From Pyropia yezoensis (Eukaryota; Rhodophyta; Bangiophyceae; Bangiales; Bangiaceae), in assembly GCA_009829735.1 (NCBI GenBank), contig CM020619.1, positions 30,530,063 through 30,594,062 of the forward strand: DNA of 64,000 bases, read 5' to 3'. Both the position numbers and the translations under genes were made by a program. How positions within the stretch are numbered: the first letter of the stretch is position 1; every line of letters starts with the position of its first letter. This document shows, one piece after another, positions 1 through 10,215 of the stretch. The notes under the pieces are model-generated. The model ran no database searches, was not told the DNA's origin, and worked only from the letters and a program-made list of their open reading frames with translations.

Positions 1-228
1 CTACCTGCCGGGCCGCGGACCGCAGGCGCCACCTGGGTTTGCAGGGGCAGCGGCGATGCAGCCCGCTTGGAGCTTTCCCCCCTTCTCCCCGGGTGTGGGG
101 CCGACCTCGATTTTGCACAACTACGAAACCCACCCGATGTACTCGGTTGGCGGCGTTGGAGTACCGTTGCAGCCGCGCGACGACTCCCTTCATCACTTCA
201 ACGGGCACTACGTACCGGGAGGGACGCC

Positions 229-1095
229 ATGGAGGTGCAAGAGAAAACCCGATTGGACGCCTTTAAGCTGCTGCACAGCGAGGTGCTGCTGCTGTTCCCT
301 GGCAAAAAGGACTCGACTGGGTCAGGCAGCGCAAGCGGCTCTACCGCCACCGATGTCGCGGGCATCTCGGGCGGTGGGACCACATCCGGCAGCACGGGCG
401 CCAGTGCGGGCGCCACGGGCAGCGGGGCCGCCGGCTGCGCAACTACCAGCCGGCGACCCAGACTGGAGCCTCGTGTCGTGCACAAGTTCTTGAAGGGGAC
501 GGTCGACTATTTTTACAGCGCCATCGCCTCCACTGCCGTCCGGGTCTTTGTGAAGCGACTGCACGAGCTCACAGCCAAGTGCAAGATGATGCCCATCAAG
601 GAGGGCAAACCTGCCCTCCGCCTGGGCGTCCCCCCCGCTGAGGCCCGCCGCCTGTCTGCCGGCCACCACTTCCTCTACGAGGATGAGTCGTTCGAGGCCA
701 CCCGGGACGCAACGGGCGCCGTGTTTGCGCGCTTTGGTAGCCGCGCGCGCTTCGTGAATTCGGTCCCTGGAGGGAAGCCCGTGCTGGTGTGCCTGCTGGC
801 TCATGTCGGCATCGTGGCGACGAAGATTGACGAGTATTTGAAGCGGATGGGAGGCATCCAGACGGCAGACCCTCCTGGGATGAACCCAGGTCACCGCGAC
901 CCATGGCGGACCATGCTCGGGTCCCTGAATACGCGTCTCGCGCAGCAGCGCGGCGAGACGCTGAACGGCTTGAAGCTGTTGGACGGGGACAAGGCCGACC
1001 GTGCTGAGGCTCCCGAGGACTCAAATGGCGAGGGGGAGCTCGCATCTTTTGGCCATTGGGTGGAGGTCCTTGATGACGACAGTGAGGAGGTGTGA
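229..1095 (+). CDS. hypothetical protein, 288 aa
   Basis: I do not recognise this protein. The reading frame is open from position 67, but the first ATG in frame is at 229 (GCCATGG, a good eukaryotic context), giving 288 aa. Residues about 25-75 are a Ser/Gly/Thr/Ala-rich linker. Residues about 80-230 look like a folded region with mixed hydrophobic and charged residues (for example LKGTVDYFYSAIAS and LLAHVGIVATKIDEYLKRMG). The C-terminus is acidic (DDDSEEV). There is no signal peptide, membrane span or metal motif. It lies 0.8 kb upstream of the transposon at 1.9-5.5 kb and outside its terminal repeats, so it is not part of that element as delimited. It could be a host orphan gene or belong to an older mobile element; the lack of any known motif leaves this open. 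Confidence 0.5.
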   Translation: MEVQEKTRLDAFKLLHSEVLLLFPGKKDSTGSGSASGSTATDVAGISGGGTTSGSTGASAGATGSGAAGCATTSRRPRLEPRVVHKFLKGTVDYFYSAIASTAVRVFVKRLHELTAKCKMMPIKEGKPALRLGVPPAEARRLSAGHHFLYEDESFEATRDATGAVFARFGSRARFVNSVPGGKPVLVCLLAHVGIVATKIDEYLKRMGGIQTADPPGMNPGHRDPWRTMLGSLNTRLAQQRGETLNGLKLLDGDKADRAEAPEDSNGEGELASFGHWVEVLDDDSEEV

Positions 1096-1887
1096 GCCGG
1101 AGGCGGAGCTGTACGGTCGCGCTGACATCCGGGGGAGGCATCAGCCGGCACCGGCCGGAGGGTGTCGCGATGCTGGCGGGGAGCGGTGCCGGTCCCGCCG
1201 GCCGGGGATGGTGCGACCATGCAGATTAGGGCGGTGCCGGTGCCGGCGGGGGGCACCAGCGGATCCTGGCAGGGAGGCGGTAGCGGTGGTGGGGGGGCGC
1301 GCCGCGGGGGGCGGTGGCGGGAGCGGGGGGGCGGGCCGCGGGGGGCGGTGGAGGGGGCGCGGGGGCGGGCCGCGGAGGGGGCAGGGGGGCGACGGCGCCG
1401 GCCGGCGGGGGCAGCAGGTGCTGGCGGGGGGGCGGAACGCGCTGCCCGGGGGAGCCCGCAGGCGCCGGCCGGGAGGGGCGGTGGCGGCGGGTGGCGGGGG
1501 GTGCTGCCGGGGTGCTGCCGGGGTGCTGCCGGCTGCCGGGGGCGTCGGATTATTCGATACGTAACGGAAATTAGCTCGATCCCATGTGTCAAGTAGCCCC
1601 TCAACTTAGTACAGACTAAGCCACCTCGTTATGTGGGTGCTGCAAGGTTCACGACTCGTGACCTCGGCTTGTCGCTCTTGGCTAAACTCTGAAGGACATC
1701 GGCGTCATGCCGAGAATGACTCCGGCATGAGATTCCGGCATCATATCCGATCTCATGCCGGGTGCGCACTTTTCTGACGATGGCGGGGTTGCTGGGAAGG
1801 AGAGGGGGGGGGGGGGCGGGTGCTGGGAGGGGGGGGAAAGCCCGTCAGAGAACCGCGACCAGTTCATGGCGTGCTCGCCATGCAGCT
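1096..1887. other. intergenic, G-rich then AT-richer, with one hairpin
   Basis: Positions 1200-1540 are very G-rich with short purine repeats and no convincing ORF. From about 1545 the composition falls to near-average GC. A 12-bp perfect inverted repeat (1722-1733 and 1750-1761, 16-nt spacer) can form a hairpin. No gene is supported here. Confidence 0.5.
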
Positions 1888-1925
1888 CACCCCCAGTTAA
1901 GGGCGGACACTAGGGTTCAGAGCGA
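1888..1925 (+). repeat. left terminal inverted repeat of the transposon
   Basis: Begins CACCCCCAGTTAAG and ends in a 23-bp block that reappears inverted at 5437-5459. Confidence 0.85.
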
Positions 1926-2415
1926 ATATTGCATTACATCCAACACGTGCCACGTTCGGGCCACTTCTCTCCCGACACGGCTTCCTCGTTGGACGAGAGA
2001 AAACATATACGTCTATATACGACAAGAAAAACAGGAGCAAGAACACAAAAGAAGGAACAAGAGAACAAAGAGGTACGGCACTGTCCTTCTCATAGACCCA
2101 AAAAATGCCCCATAATGTGGGCCTTTTTTTCCATGCAAAAAAAAGGCGTTACTTCAGAGTGCTTCGGCAATTACCCCGAGCGCGAATTCAACTTTCAGGG
2201 GCTCTTGCCCTTGCATGTAAATTTCACACTCTTTCGGGAATCGGTCTGATCCGGAGCGCAAATCAAACGGCCCCACCCGCTCCTGCTTGAGCCCACGGTC
2301 AGATCCGGACATCAGAGCGTCACACGCGGCGCCTTCCCTCTCCCCGTCAGATCAGACATCGTGACGTCCGCCGAGCACCGTGGCATCCTACCGGGTGAAC
2401 GTCGGGTCCGCCGCC

Positions 2416-4941
2416 ATGGCCCCACACGATGTCCCCACTCCCCCTGGTGCGTGCTGTTCACTTCTGCACCCGTTGGTTTCGACCGATGGGCCCCCCACCA
2501 TCACCCCCACACCGGGTATCCTCGCACTTCTTTGGGGACCGCAGGTGGCGCTGGAGCAGGCGGCGCGCGCTCTGCGAGACCGGATGATGGTCTGTCGTGC
2601 ATGCCGGTCTCTGGCTACCCGACGGGCTCTTGCTTCCCAGCACGGTGGCCCCGGAGAGGCTCCTCACAGCGGCTGTGGGTTGGCACCTGTGGACGGGCTG
2701 CGTACACGTGCAGCTGCGCTGCCTTGCGCCGCGTGTGAGGCCTCCGCTGCCGCCCCGCGTCTCGTTACGACGGTAGGAGCATGCGCGCTGGACGTGGCGC
2801 CCGCTCCCCCCACCCGCACGGCTGGTGAGGCGATCACAGTCGTACGGTCATCTTTTGCCTGGATGGACGCCGCGCAGCGTGAGGAGGTGCTGGGCATCGT
2901 GCGGATGTACCTTGAGCTGATGAAGCCCCTGGAGGTGCGGGCGCGCTGGGGCAACGGCCGACCGATGCTGTACCGGCGCCTGAGCGTCCCTCTTGGTGCA
3001 GATGTGGGTCATCGCCAGCTGCGGCGTCGCTCCTCGTTCGCTTGGGACACTCTGTCGAGCCTGTGCGAGTCCCGCGTGGACTCGTACCAGACGTTGATTG
3101 GCGACCTCAGCCGGAGGGCTGCACGTGACGGCGTCATTGCGGTGGTGCCACGACGCGCGCTGGCTCCTCTTCCGGTCGATGTGCAGGCCAAGTTCGTTGT
3201 TGCTCGGAACCTGACCCAGGAGACGTGGGCGGCTCTGCGTGGTCTCCAAGGTGGACCCGCCAGCGGCCTGGCCAGCCGAGAGGTGATGCGTGCCGGGTTG
3301 AAGGCTGAGTACACCAAGAGCAGCAACCTCGTGACCTCCACGGAGGTTGGAGCGACGCTCGCTAGCGTTCGGGCAGCGCTAGAGGCGATGGTTGAGCGCC
3401 TGTGGCGGAGTGGGATGTTCATCGAGCGCGAGCTGGCGGGCAAGTCTACGAACGCCGTCATTGTGCTCTTCGGGATGGACAAGGGGGGGACCCAGAGCAC
3501 GTGCAAGGCGGTCTTGGGGTGTGGCAACCAGGAGCATCCCTGCAGCCGGGAGAACACCATCCTCTTTGGGGCCTTCCCATGTCGGAAGGATGACTACGCC
3601 GCTCAAGCAACAATGGCGGACCTCTTCTCGGACGACATTGAGGACCTGCGGAGCAATGGCATGACTGTCGGGGACCAGCTCAGGCCGGTCCACCTCATCA
3701 TGATGGGAGACTATGCCTTCATGACGACGCACCTGGGGCACGCGGGAGCCACGTGTCGGATGCCTTGCCTGTACTGTACTGCGTGGGCGCGGCCAATGAA
3801 GGTGAACGCCGAGCACCTGCATGAGTATGGCAACATGCAAGCTGGAAGCAAGGCGGGGGGTCGGCTCCGTACGATCCAGAACGCTGATGACATGGCGCTT
3901 GCGTACCAAGATGTGCCGCTGGCGGGCATGGACGAGCCCTTGGACATGACCGAGCACCTCTCCATTGAGCGGAAGCCCCTCCTGGTCATTGACGTTGCTG
4001 ACATCGCCCCAATGCCGCTGCACGTGACGCAGGGTGGCACGGGCTACCTTCTTATCCTCGGCGTTGAAGCGGTTGTCTTCGATCAAGGGCCGGAGAAGGC
4101 GGCTGAGTACTCCATGGCAATGGCCGAGGTCCTCCGGTCCGGCGTGGGTGTATGCCCGGCTCCGTACCACGGGGGCGCGTTCGCTGGAAAGCAGTGCCAC
4201 AAGATTGCTGCTAAGCTGGAGCTCTTGTGCGACCTGCTGGACACTTTCGTGCCCGCATCGCGCGCGCGTGCCTATCGCGATGCGTGCACTCTCTGGGGCT
4301 CTATCATCCCCGTCATGAACCGGGCTGAGATCATCCCGCCGGCGGAGCGAGCCACCTTCCGTCGACGAGTAGCTGCCTTTGTTGACGGCCTCATTGCGGA
4401 CTTTGAGTGGTGCAGTGTCATCCCCAAGTTCCACATCCTCTGCTGCCATGCGCCTGACTTCCTGGACCGGCATGGATCCATTGGCCTCTGCAGTGAGCAA
4501 GGCTTAGAGGCATGGCATGGGCATGACGACCAGAACAACAAGGCCCTTGTTGGAGCCACCTTCCTGGAGCGCTGTGTGCGACTGCTGCAGAAAGCGGCCG
4601 TGGGATGCGGCTTAGACGACTCATCGTTCAACCTCGGCAAGCGTCGGGCCGCCGCGGCGGCTGGAGCTCGCAAAGCGACTAAGGAGACCGACATGCGCAC
4701 GACTAGTGCCAAGATAGCAGCCGGGAGCAGCCCTGGGGAGTCGGCAGCGTGTCTTGAGATGCGCGAGGACGACATGAACAAGTGGGCGACCAATACGGCC
4801 GCAGGGGCTGTGACCAAGATAGCTGCTTATCGTCAGAGAATGGATAAGGCAGTAGCAGCGGAGGAGGCCGAAGCGGAGGCCGACGATGCCTTGCTTGCTG
4901 CCGCAGAGGAAATGTGCCTTGCCATCTTGCTTGACGATTAA
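2416..4941 (+). CDS. transposase-like protein, 841 aa
   Basis: This is the sole gene between the transposon ends, so it probably encodes the recombinase. The frame is open from a GTG at 2380; the first ATG is at 2416 (GCCATGG). The N-terminal third includes a Cys-rich patch (CRACRSL) and basic stretches that could bind DNA. The central and C-terminal parts carry three acidic motifs spaced like an RNase-H/DDE core: D355 in FGMDKGGT, D432 in MMGDYAF and E694 or E698 in SEQGLEAWHG. A CRMPCLYC cluster follows the second Asp, and LHILxxHAPDF-like residues precede the Glu. Similar D-GDY-SEQ patterns occur in uncharacterised proteins of other eukaryotes, from my recollection of such families. The tail is Ala/Glu-rich. 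No stop or frameshift interrupts it, so the element may be autonomous. The catalytic assignment is inference. Confidence 0.75.
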   Translation: MAPHDVPTPPGACCSLLHPLVSTDGPPTITPTPGILALLWGPQVALEQAARALRDRMMVCRACRSLATRRALASQHGGPGEAPHSGCGLAPVDGLRTRAAALPCAACEASAAAPRLVTTVGACALDVAPAPPTRTAGEAITVVRSSFAWMDAAQREEVLGIVRMYLELMKPLEVRARWGNGRPMLYRRLSVPLGADVGHRQLRRRSSFAWDTLSSLCESRVDSYQTLIGDLSRRAARDGVIAVVPRRALAPLPVDVQAKFVVARNLTQETWAALRGLQGGPASGLASREVMRAGLKAEYTKSSNLVTSTEVGATLASVRAALEAMVERLWRSGMFIERELAGKSTNAVIVLFGMDKGGTQSTCKAVLGCGNQEHPCSRENTILFGAFPCRKDDYAAQATMADLFSDDIEDLRSNGMTVGDQLRPVHLIMMGDYAFMTTHLGHAGATCRMPCLYCTAWARPMKVNAEHLHEYGNMQAGSKAGGRLRTIQNADDMALAYQDVPLAGMDEPLDMTEHLSIERKPLLVIDVADIAPMPLHVTQGGTGYLLILGVEAVVFDQGPEKAAEYSMAMAEVLRSGVGVCPAPYHGGAFAGKQCHKIAAKLELLCDLLDTFVPASRARAYRDACTLWGSIIPVMNRAEIIPPAERATFRRRVAAFVDGLIADFEWCSVIPKFHILCCHAPDFLDRHGSIGLCSEQGLEAWHGHDDQNNKALVGATFLERCVRLLQKAAVGCGLDDSSFNLGKRRAAAAAGARKATKETDMRTTSAKIAAGSSPGESAACLEMREDDMNKWATNTAAGAVTKIAAYRQRMDKAVAAEEAEAEADDALLAAAEEMCLAILLDD

Positions 4942-5436
4942 AGATACACTGGCTGTTCTTTCACATGACCTGTGCACTCTGGACGACCGCTTGGACGTCT
5001 TCCAGGCTCCTATGTATTCCCTCAGCTTCCCCCGGCTTCCCCGCGTGCGACCTGCGCGCATACAGGGGAGGGGGATCGGACGACCAACCCTTGTAAGAGA
5101 CCTCCTGGGATACGGGGGAATGATCAAGCTGCTCTTGTTTCCGTGCAAGTACCCCCTTCCGCCTCAGACGACCTGCTCTCCCTCTCTTGGGCTCCCTTGT
5201 GTGACTTAGCCATTGCTGTGCTGATGCGCACAAAGCTCTAGGCGCTCTTCCATCGAGAAGAAATATGCCGATTCCATGTCGACTTTCAACCCGAGAGGCC
5301 CACCGCAGGCGCCCCAGGCAGCTGTGCTCCAATTCTCATCAGACACGTCGTTTGAACCTTGGAATAGGGTCACAAGTTTCAATATATGCCATATTTGCTC
5401 CTGACACAGCGCTCTGGGCCAATGGCTGATCCGGAA

Positions 5437-5484
5437 TCGCTCTGAACCCTAGTGTCCGCTCTCCGGGCGTCTTAACTGGGGGTG
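5437..5484 (-). repeat. right terminal inverted repeat of the transposon
   Basis: Inverted copy of the left end, with about 10 additional bases between the outer 14-bp block and the inner 23-bp block. Confidence 0.85.
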
Positions 5485-5488
5485 AGCT

Positions 5489-8400
5489 CCTTTGCAGAGC
5501 TCGTCGGTGCTGTCGGCCCTGTGCGTAGTGCGGGCACAGACCTGGAGTGGGCAAGCGCTCTGGCCGGCAACCCTGGCACACCACCACTGATCGTGGACAC
5601 TACGGAGGAGGAGCGCAAGGTCATGCAGACACTGATGGAGGTGGTGGGAGGGGCCAAGGGGAGTCGCGGCGGCCACCACGCGAGGTGGCTTACTCTTACA
5701 CCACGCCCCACGCTGCTGGGGCAGCCGCTAGCACCCTCCAGGTGGCTAGCCCCCGCCCGCCCCTCCCTCTTCCGCTTGCCAAAGCCGCGCCTCCATCATC
5801 AGTCGCCCCCCGCGGAGGCGGGGGGGGGGGGGGGGGGAAGTGGTGGGGGTGCACGCCCCATGGGGGGGGGTGGGGGGGTGGGGGAAGTGGTGGGGGGTGC
5901 ACGCCCCACGGCACGCAACTGTCATTCGCCACCCCCCCCCACCCCCCCCCCCCCCCTCCCCCCACCCCGCTCCTCCCGTAGCGGCGGCAATGGTGCCACC
6001 AGTGGCGGCGCCTCGGCCTGGCTTCTCCTTCCGTCCGCCACGCTGGCTTTGAGAAGAGCCGTCGACCTGGTGGTGGCCGCGGCGGCTCCCCGAGAGCCAA
6101 TGGAAGTGCGCCCGGTGGGGAAGTGGCCACGCGCCAGGGAGGATGCGGTGGCTCTCTCGGCTCCATCCTCCCCCCTTCCCCACGCGCGCACCGGCTTGGC
6201 AGCCGCCAGGTGCGGCCACTGAGTGCGTCTCAATTGCATGAAGACGAAACAATCGGGGTCAACAATGGACACTCCGGTGCCCCCACCTTGCCTTGGCCGC
6301 GCAATGTGCCTTCCAGTGCCCACCAGCCTCACAGCCGCCGCCCCCCCCCCCTCCCCCCCATCCAGCTCTCCCGTCTGTTTTTACCTATGTATACCTATCG
6401 TGTCGTGGAAGTGGCTTTCCCCCCCTCCTGCCCCCTCCCCATGGCGACAGCGGCAACCTCGGGGTGAGAGGCACCCGCAACCAGATACCGCACCGTCTCG
6501 GCCGGGCGAGCGGAGCCGTCCTCTCTGTCCAAGGCGGCGCACAGCGCGGGGCAGAGTGGTTACATACGGCTGCCGTGGCGGCGGTCGATCGACATTGCCC
6601 CGCGCCCGCCCTTTGGGGTGACCGCTGCCGCCACCGCCGTCGTCACCCGGCCGGGCAAGAAGGCGTAAAGGAGCTCCTGTGTGTACGTTTGCCATTTGGG
6701 GTGGGTGGTGGAAGTGGTGGGGGGGGGTCAGCTGGCGGTCCCACCTCTTGTCTCAGTCTGCTGGCTGTCGGCGGGGGGGGGGGGTGGGCGGGGTGGCATG
6801 GAGGGAGGGAGCGTTTGGTAGTGGGTGCGCCAATCTCAGACAGGGTGCCAGCTGGCGTCGGTGCGGAGGCGCCTCCCCCCGGCTGTTGGTCGTCCACCCT
6901 GGGGCAGTCGGCGGCAGTCTGCGCGGCGGCATCAAAGGTGCGGGTGGAACAAACTGGACACACCCCCCGCCCGCGGCCATACACGGCAGGAGTGGTGCCC
7001 TCTTTCTTCGTCTTGCCGGTAGTGTGCCCCCTTGCAAGGGGCCACGCCAAGCTGGTGCCGCCGCCCGACACACCCGTGGGACCACCACCCCGCCCCTGTA
7101 CGAGCACTGCTGCCGCTGGCATCCGGTCGTCGAGGGAGAGGAGGGTGACACGCGGGCACGCGGCTGCGCGCGCGGCCCTGCGCGCAGCGGCTGGCCCTCT
7201 ACACCGGCCCCTTGTTGTGGAGCCGTCATGCACCCGGCTTTGCTTGTCTCAGGGGGGGGGGGCATCCCGTCGCGGCTGGCTGTGCTCGGTGCAAACGCTC
7301 GCCCTCCCTGGCGCAAGTCGACGTGCCGTGTTCGATTGCCGACGGTCTGACCGCCCCGCGCTGTACCTCTTCTTCCTGTTTCAGTTCCCCGCCCCACTTC
7401 CGCATGAGGCTTGACACCAGAGAAGAGGATTGGAAAGACGTGGGGCGGAAAGGAAGAAGTCCTCTCACTCGTGGGTGACATTCCGCCGCCCGTCTTTCCC
7501 TCCCCCGCCCGCCTTTCCCCCCACATCCCCGCAGTGGCGTGTCGTTTTTTTGCCGCGCGAAAGTGCCGGCCGAGGCTGCGCGCGTCACGCAGGCGACGGC
7601 CCACACACCCATAAAACGGTCGAGGTGCGGGACGGTCCACGCCGCCGCTACGGCGCCAGTGACGACGGCGGTCGTTGCTGACGAACGTAGGTACCGTATG
7701 TAAGTACGTGGCGTCTATGGCAGGGCAGACCGCATTGACGGCGGGGCGCGCGCGCACCACCCCCACGTAGCGGCAACGCGCTCCCCCACCCGCAGCCGTG
7801 TGAAATAATAACGATAATCAGGACGGCTTCTCATCCGTGCACCGAGGTATGCATTTCCTCGTTTGCACTCCATCCATCCTTGGGGGCGGAGCGAGGGGGA
7901 GGATGCGGTTCCTACGGCGTGGGACTACGGGGGTACGACACTGCACCCATTGGTAGAAACGGCGGAAGCTGAACAAAAAACAAACTGGCGTTCCCCGCAG
8001 GGCCGTGCACGCGTGCCGCCAGTGCCCCCTTGCCACACTCCCAACCCCCAACGCACGCTCCACCCACGGGTCCCCCACCCCCGTGAGCCTGTTCCCAGAC
8101 ACCGTGACGGGCCGCCGGGATGGCGGCCCTCGCGCGGGGGGGCGAGGAGGAGGGCGTCGAAAATCCCGCCGCTCCGGGCGAGGCCGCCAGCCAGATGTGC
8201 TGGCGGAAGGGGGGGGGGGAGAAACGGTGGCGGACCCATCTGGGTTGACGTGCCCCGCTGGTTGGTTGGTTGGGCGGGCGGAGGGCGGCGTAGGGGATCA
8301 TCCTGATCCGCGGCGCGCGGTGGCAGCCCCCTCCCTCCCCCCCAACAGCCACCCTGGGGCCGCGGGAGGCAGGGAGAAAAAACGGGCGGTGGCAACCCCG

Positions 8401-9147
8401 CCGGGCTTTTGGTGGGAGCGTGGGAGGTTCGTTATCTTTCTTTGCCCCGCCGCTTTCTCCGACGCCGCTGCGCTGCGCTCCCCCTCGGGGCGCAAGAGGG
8501 GGACCCCCCCCTTGTGCCCCGCAGCTGAGGCCGCCCCCACACTGTCAGACGGGGGTCCCGCGCGGGGGGCCACCCTGCCAAACGCCACGCTGCTCGAGAG
8601 GGTGGGGTTGGTGGTGCGAGGCCCCCCCCCCGCATCCTCCCCCGTGGGGGCCCGGCGGAGAAGCCGAAACACGCTCCTCTTTTCGACCGTCGCGTACGGA
8701 CGCGCACGGGGGGGCGCTTTGTCACTGCTGAGCCCCGTTGTGAGGTGCCTGTGCGCTGTGCGCGCCCAGGAGGGGGGCGTGGGCGTGCGGCGTCGGTTAC
8801 CGGGAACGCTCCGGCGGGGCAGGGGTGGGGGTGGGGGAGGGGGGGGGGGATGTGGCAAGGCAATGCGTTGGCAGGAGGTGGCGGATATGTATATAGGGGG
8901 CGCGGCTGAGGGGAGTGGTGGAGCGGTCGGCGCCAGAGGTGTCCATCACTCCCTCACGTCGCACCCTTCCTCGCCTCCCGCGGAGGCTACCTCGCCGCTG
9001 CCGCCGCCCGACCGCCGTCGGTCGCTGCTGCCGACGACCCCTGACCACCCCTGGCCGCCCCAGGCCGCGCCTGACCGGCAGGTTTGCCCGTGAGCTGCGG
9101 GTGCCCGCCGCACAGACGCATCCCCCGCCCCCCCCCGTCCACTCCCG
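5489..9147. other. 3.7-kb gene-poor, low-complexity region
   Basis: Long runs of G and C (for example 5820-5960, 6770-6783) and purine/pyrimidine strand bias dominate. Several long ORFs exist on both strands but are rich in Pro, Arg, Gly and Ser, overlap each other and show no domain. The first 210 bases after the transposon (5489-5700) are less biased and keep an open frame ending near LIVDTTEEERKVMQTL, possibly the remnant of an interrupted gene. Confidence 0.4.
8890..8895 (+). promoter_or_regulatory. candidate TATA box
   Basis: TATATA in an otherwise G-rich stretch, 258 bp upstream of the ATG of the membrane-protein gene at 9148. Position is plausible for a promoter with a long leader; there is no other support. 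Confidence 0.3.
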
Positions 9148-10215
9148 ATGGACCCGCACGCTAGTGCAGACGAGATGGAGGCCGCGCCCAAGGCCGCCGC
9201 CGCCCCCCCCACCTCTGCCGCGCTGGTGGCGCACACCCGCAAGCGCCAAGAGGCGGCTGCCCTGCTGGCGCTGTGGTCGGCGCTCGTCCTCACTGAGGGC
9301 ACCGTCCGCTTTGTGCTGGCCGTCCCCGCGCAGGACCTGCTGCCGGCAGACCGGCCGGTGTCGCAGATCCCGCCGCTGCTGCCCTTCCTCGCCTCCCTGA
9401 TGGAGTGCATCTTTGGGCTGTCGGGGGTGATTGTCGGGTGTGGCGCCGCCTTTTTCAACGCCCACAGCCGGGTGGTGACGCTCGCCTTCCTCGTCACCCA
9501 AACGGTCCAGAGCTGGTTTGTGTTTATCATCTACGTGTTTGCCATCCCCGCGTACCGGGCGCGGTACCTGGAGGCCCCCATCTTTCCGTTCGAGACCATT
9601 GGCGAGTCCCGCGCGCTCATCACCATGGGCATCCTCACCTCCGTGTCGCTGTGCCTGGCGCTGCAGGGCGGCCAGTTTGCCATGGGCATGACCCTCTTTG
9701 CCTACCAGTCGCCGCCGGGCAAGGCGTCGGAGACGGACTCGTCCAAGGCGACCATCCGGGGGCTGTTTTGGAACGCCAACATGGTCCTGGGGGGGGTCTC
9801 CACTGCCGTCGCGGGGGTGCTGCTGCTGCAGGCCGCCGCCGGTGGGGCGGGGCGGGTGGGCCCCGTGCTGCCGCCGCCGTCGCCCCCCTTCTTTGTGGCC
9901 CCCCCCCACGTGGGCGTCTTCCCCCTGCTCACCCTCCTAACGGGCCTGCTGATGAGCGCCCACGGACTGACGGGCATGGCCGCCTCGTTGCGGTCCTCCC
10001 TCTTCAAGTCCCTCCTCGGCCTGACCGTCGTAACGTACCTGCTCGCGTACCTCAACTTTACGATCGTGCAGGTGGGGGCCATTGACACGCCGACCGGCGG
10101 GCCCCCGCAGGCGGCCGCCCTTCACAGCGGCCTCATCCTCCTCACCGCCCTCATCGGGCCCTACTTTGCTGGCCAGGCGCGGCAAGTGCGGGCTCAACGG
10201 GCGGGGGCCGATTAG
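9148..10215 (+). CDS. multi-pass membrane protein, 355 aa (paralogue A)
   Basis: Family unknown. The start is an ATG at 9148. After a short Ala/Pro-rich cytosolic-type N-terminus the protein shows about eight hydrophobic segments, roughly at residues 35-57, 73-98, 109-135, 152-178, 206-230, 254-280, 290-312 and 325-345. The third segment contains TQTVQSWFVFIIYVF, and the best-conserved stretch is LMECIFGLSGVIVGCG. There is no ATP-binding site or recognisable transporter signature. A close paralogue lies tail to tail at 11683-12753; the two match over nearly their whole length, and I estimate about three quarters identity by eye. The main differences are in the N-terminus and the loop around residues 230-255. 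There is no intron. A membrane carrier or channel role is possible but only inferred from topology. Confidence 0.85.
   Translation: MDPHASADEMEAAPKAAAAPPTSAALVAHTRKRQEAAALLALWSALVLTEGTVRFVLAVPAQDLLPADRPVSQIPPLLPFLASLMECIFGLSGVIVGCGAAFFNAHSRVVTLAFLVTQTVQSWFVFIIYVFAIPAYRARYLEAPIFPFETIGESRALITMGILTSVSLCLALQGGQFAMGMTLFAYQSPPGKASETDSSKATIRGLFWNANMVLGGVSTAVAGVLLLQAAAGGAGRVGPVLPPPSPPFFVAPPHVGVFPLLTLLTGLLMSAHGLTGMAASLRSSLFKSLLGLTVVTYLLAYLNFTIVQVGAIDTPTGGPPQAAALHSGLILLTALIGPYFAGQARQVRAQRAGAD

Larger units (their letters stand above)
1888..5484 (+). mobile_element. DNA transposon, about 3.6 kb, with terminal inverted repeats
   Basis: The two ends are inverted copies. The outer 14 bp CACCCCCAGTTAAG is identical at 1888-1901 and, inverted, at 5471-5484. 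A second block of 23 bp is identical at 1903-1925 and, inverted, 5437-5459; the right arm carries about 10 extra bases between the blocks. Both outer edges are flanked by AGCT (1884-1887 and 5485-5488), consistent with a 4-bp target-site duplication, although AGCT is palindromic and could instead extend the repeats. The only long gene inside is a transposase-like ORF on the + strand. The open ORF and well-matched ends suggest recent insertion. I cannot assign a superfamily by eye. Confidence 0.85.

Noticed and set aside
5491-9093. Several + and - ORFs of 150-370 aa
   Set aside because: Dominated by Pro, Arg, Gly and Ser from homopolymers, overlap each other, and show no motif. Only the first 200 bp after the transposon look at all protein-like.
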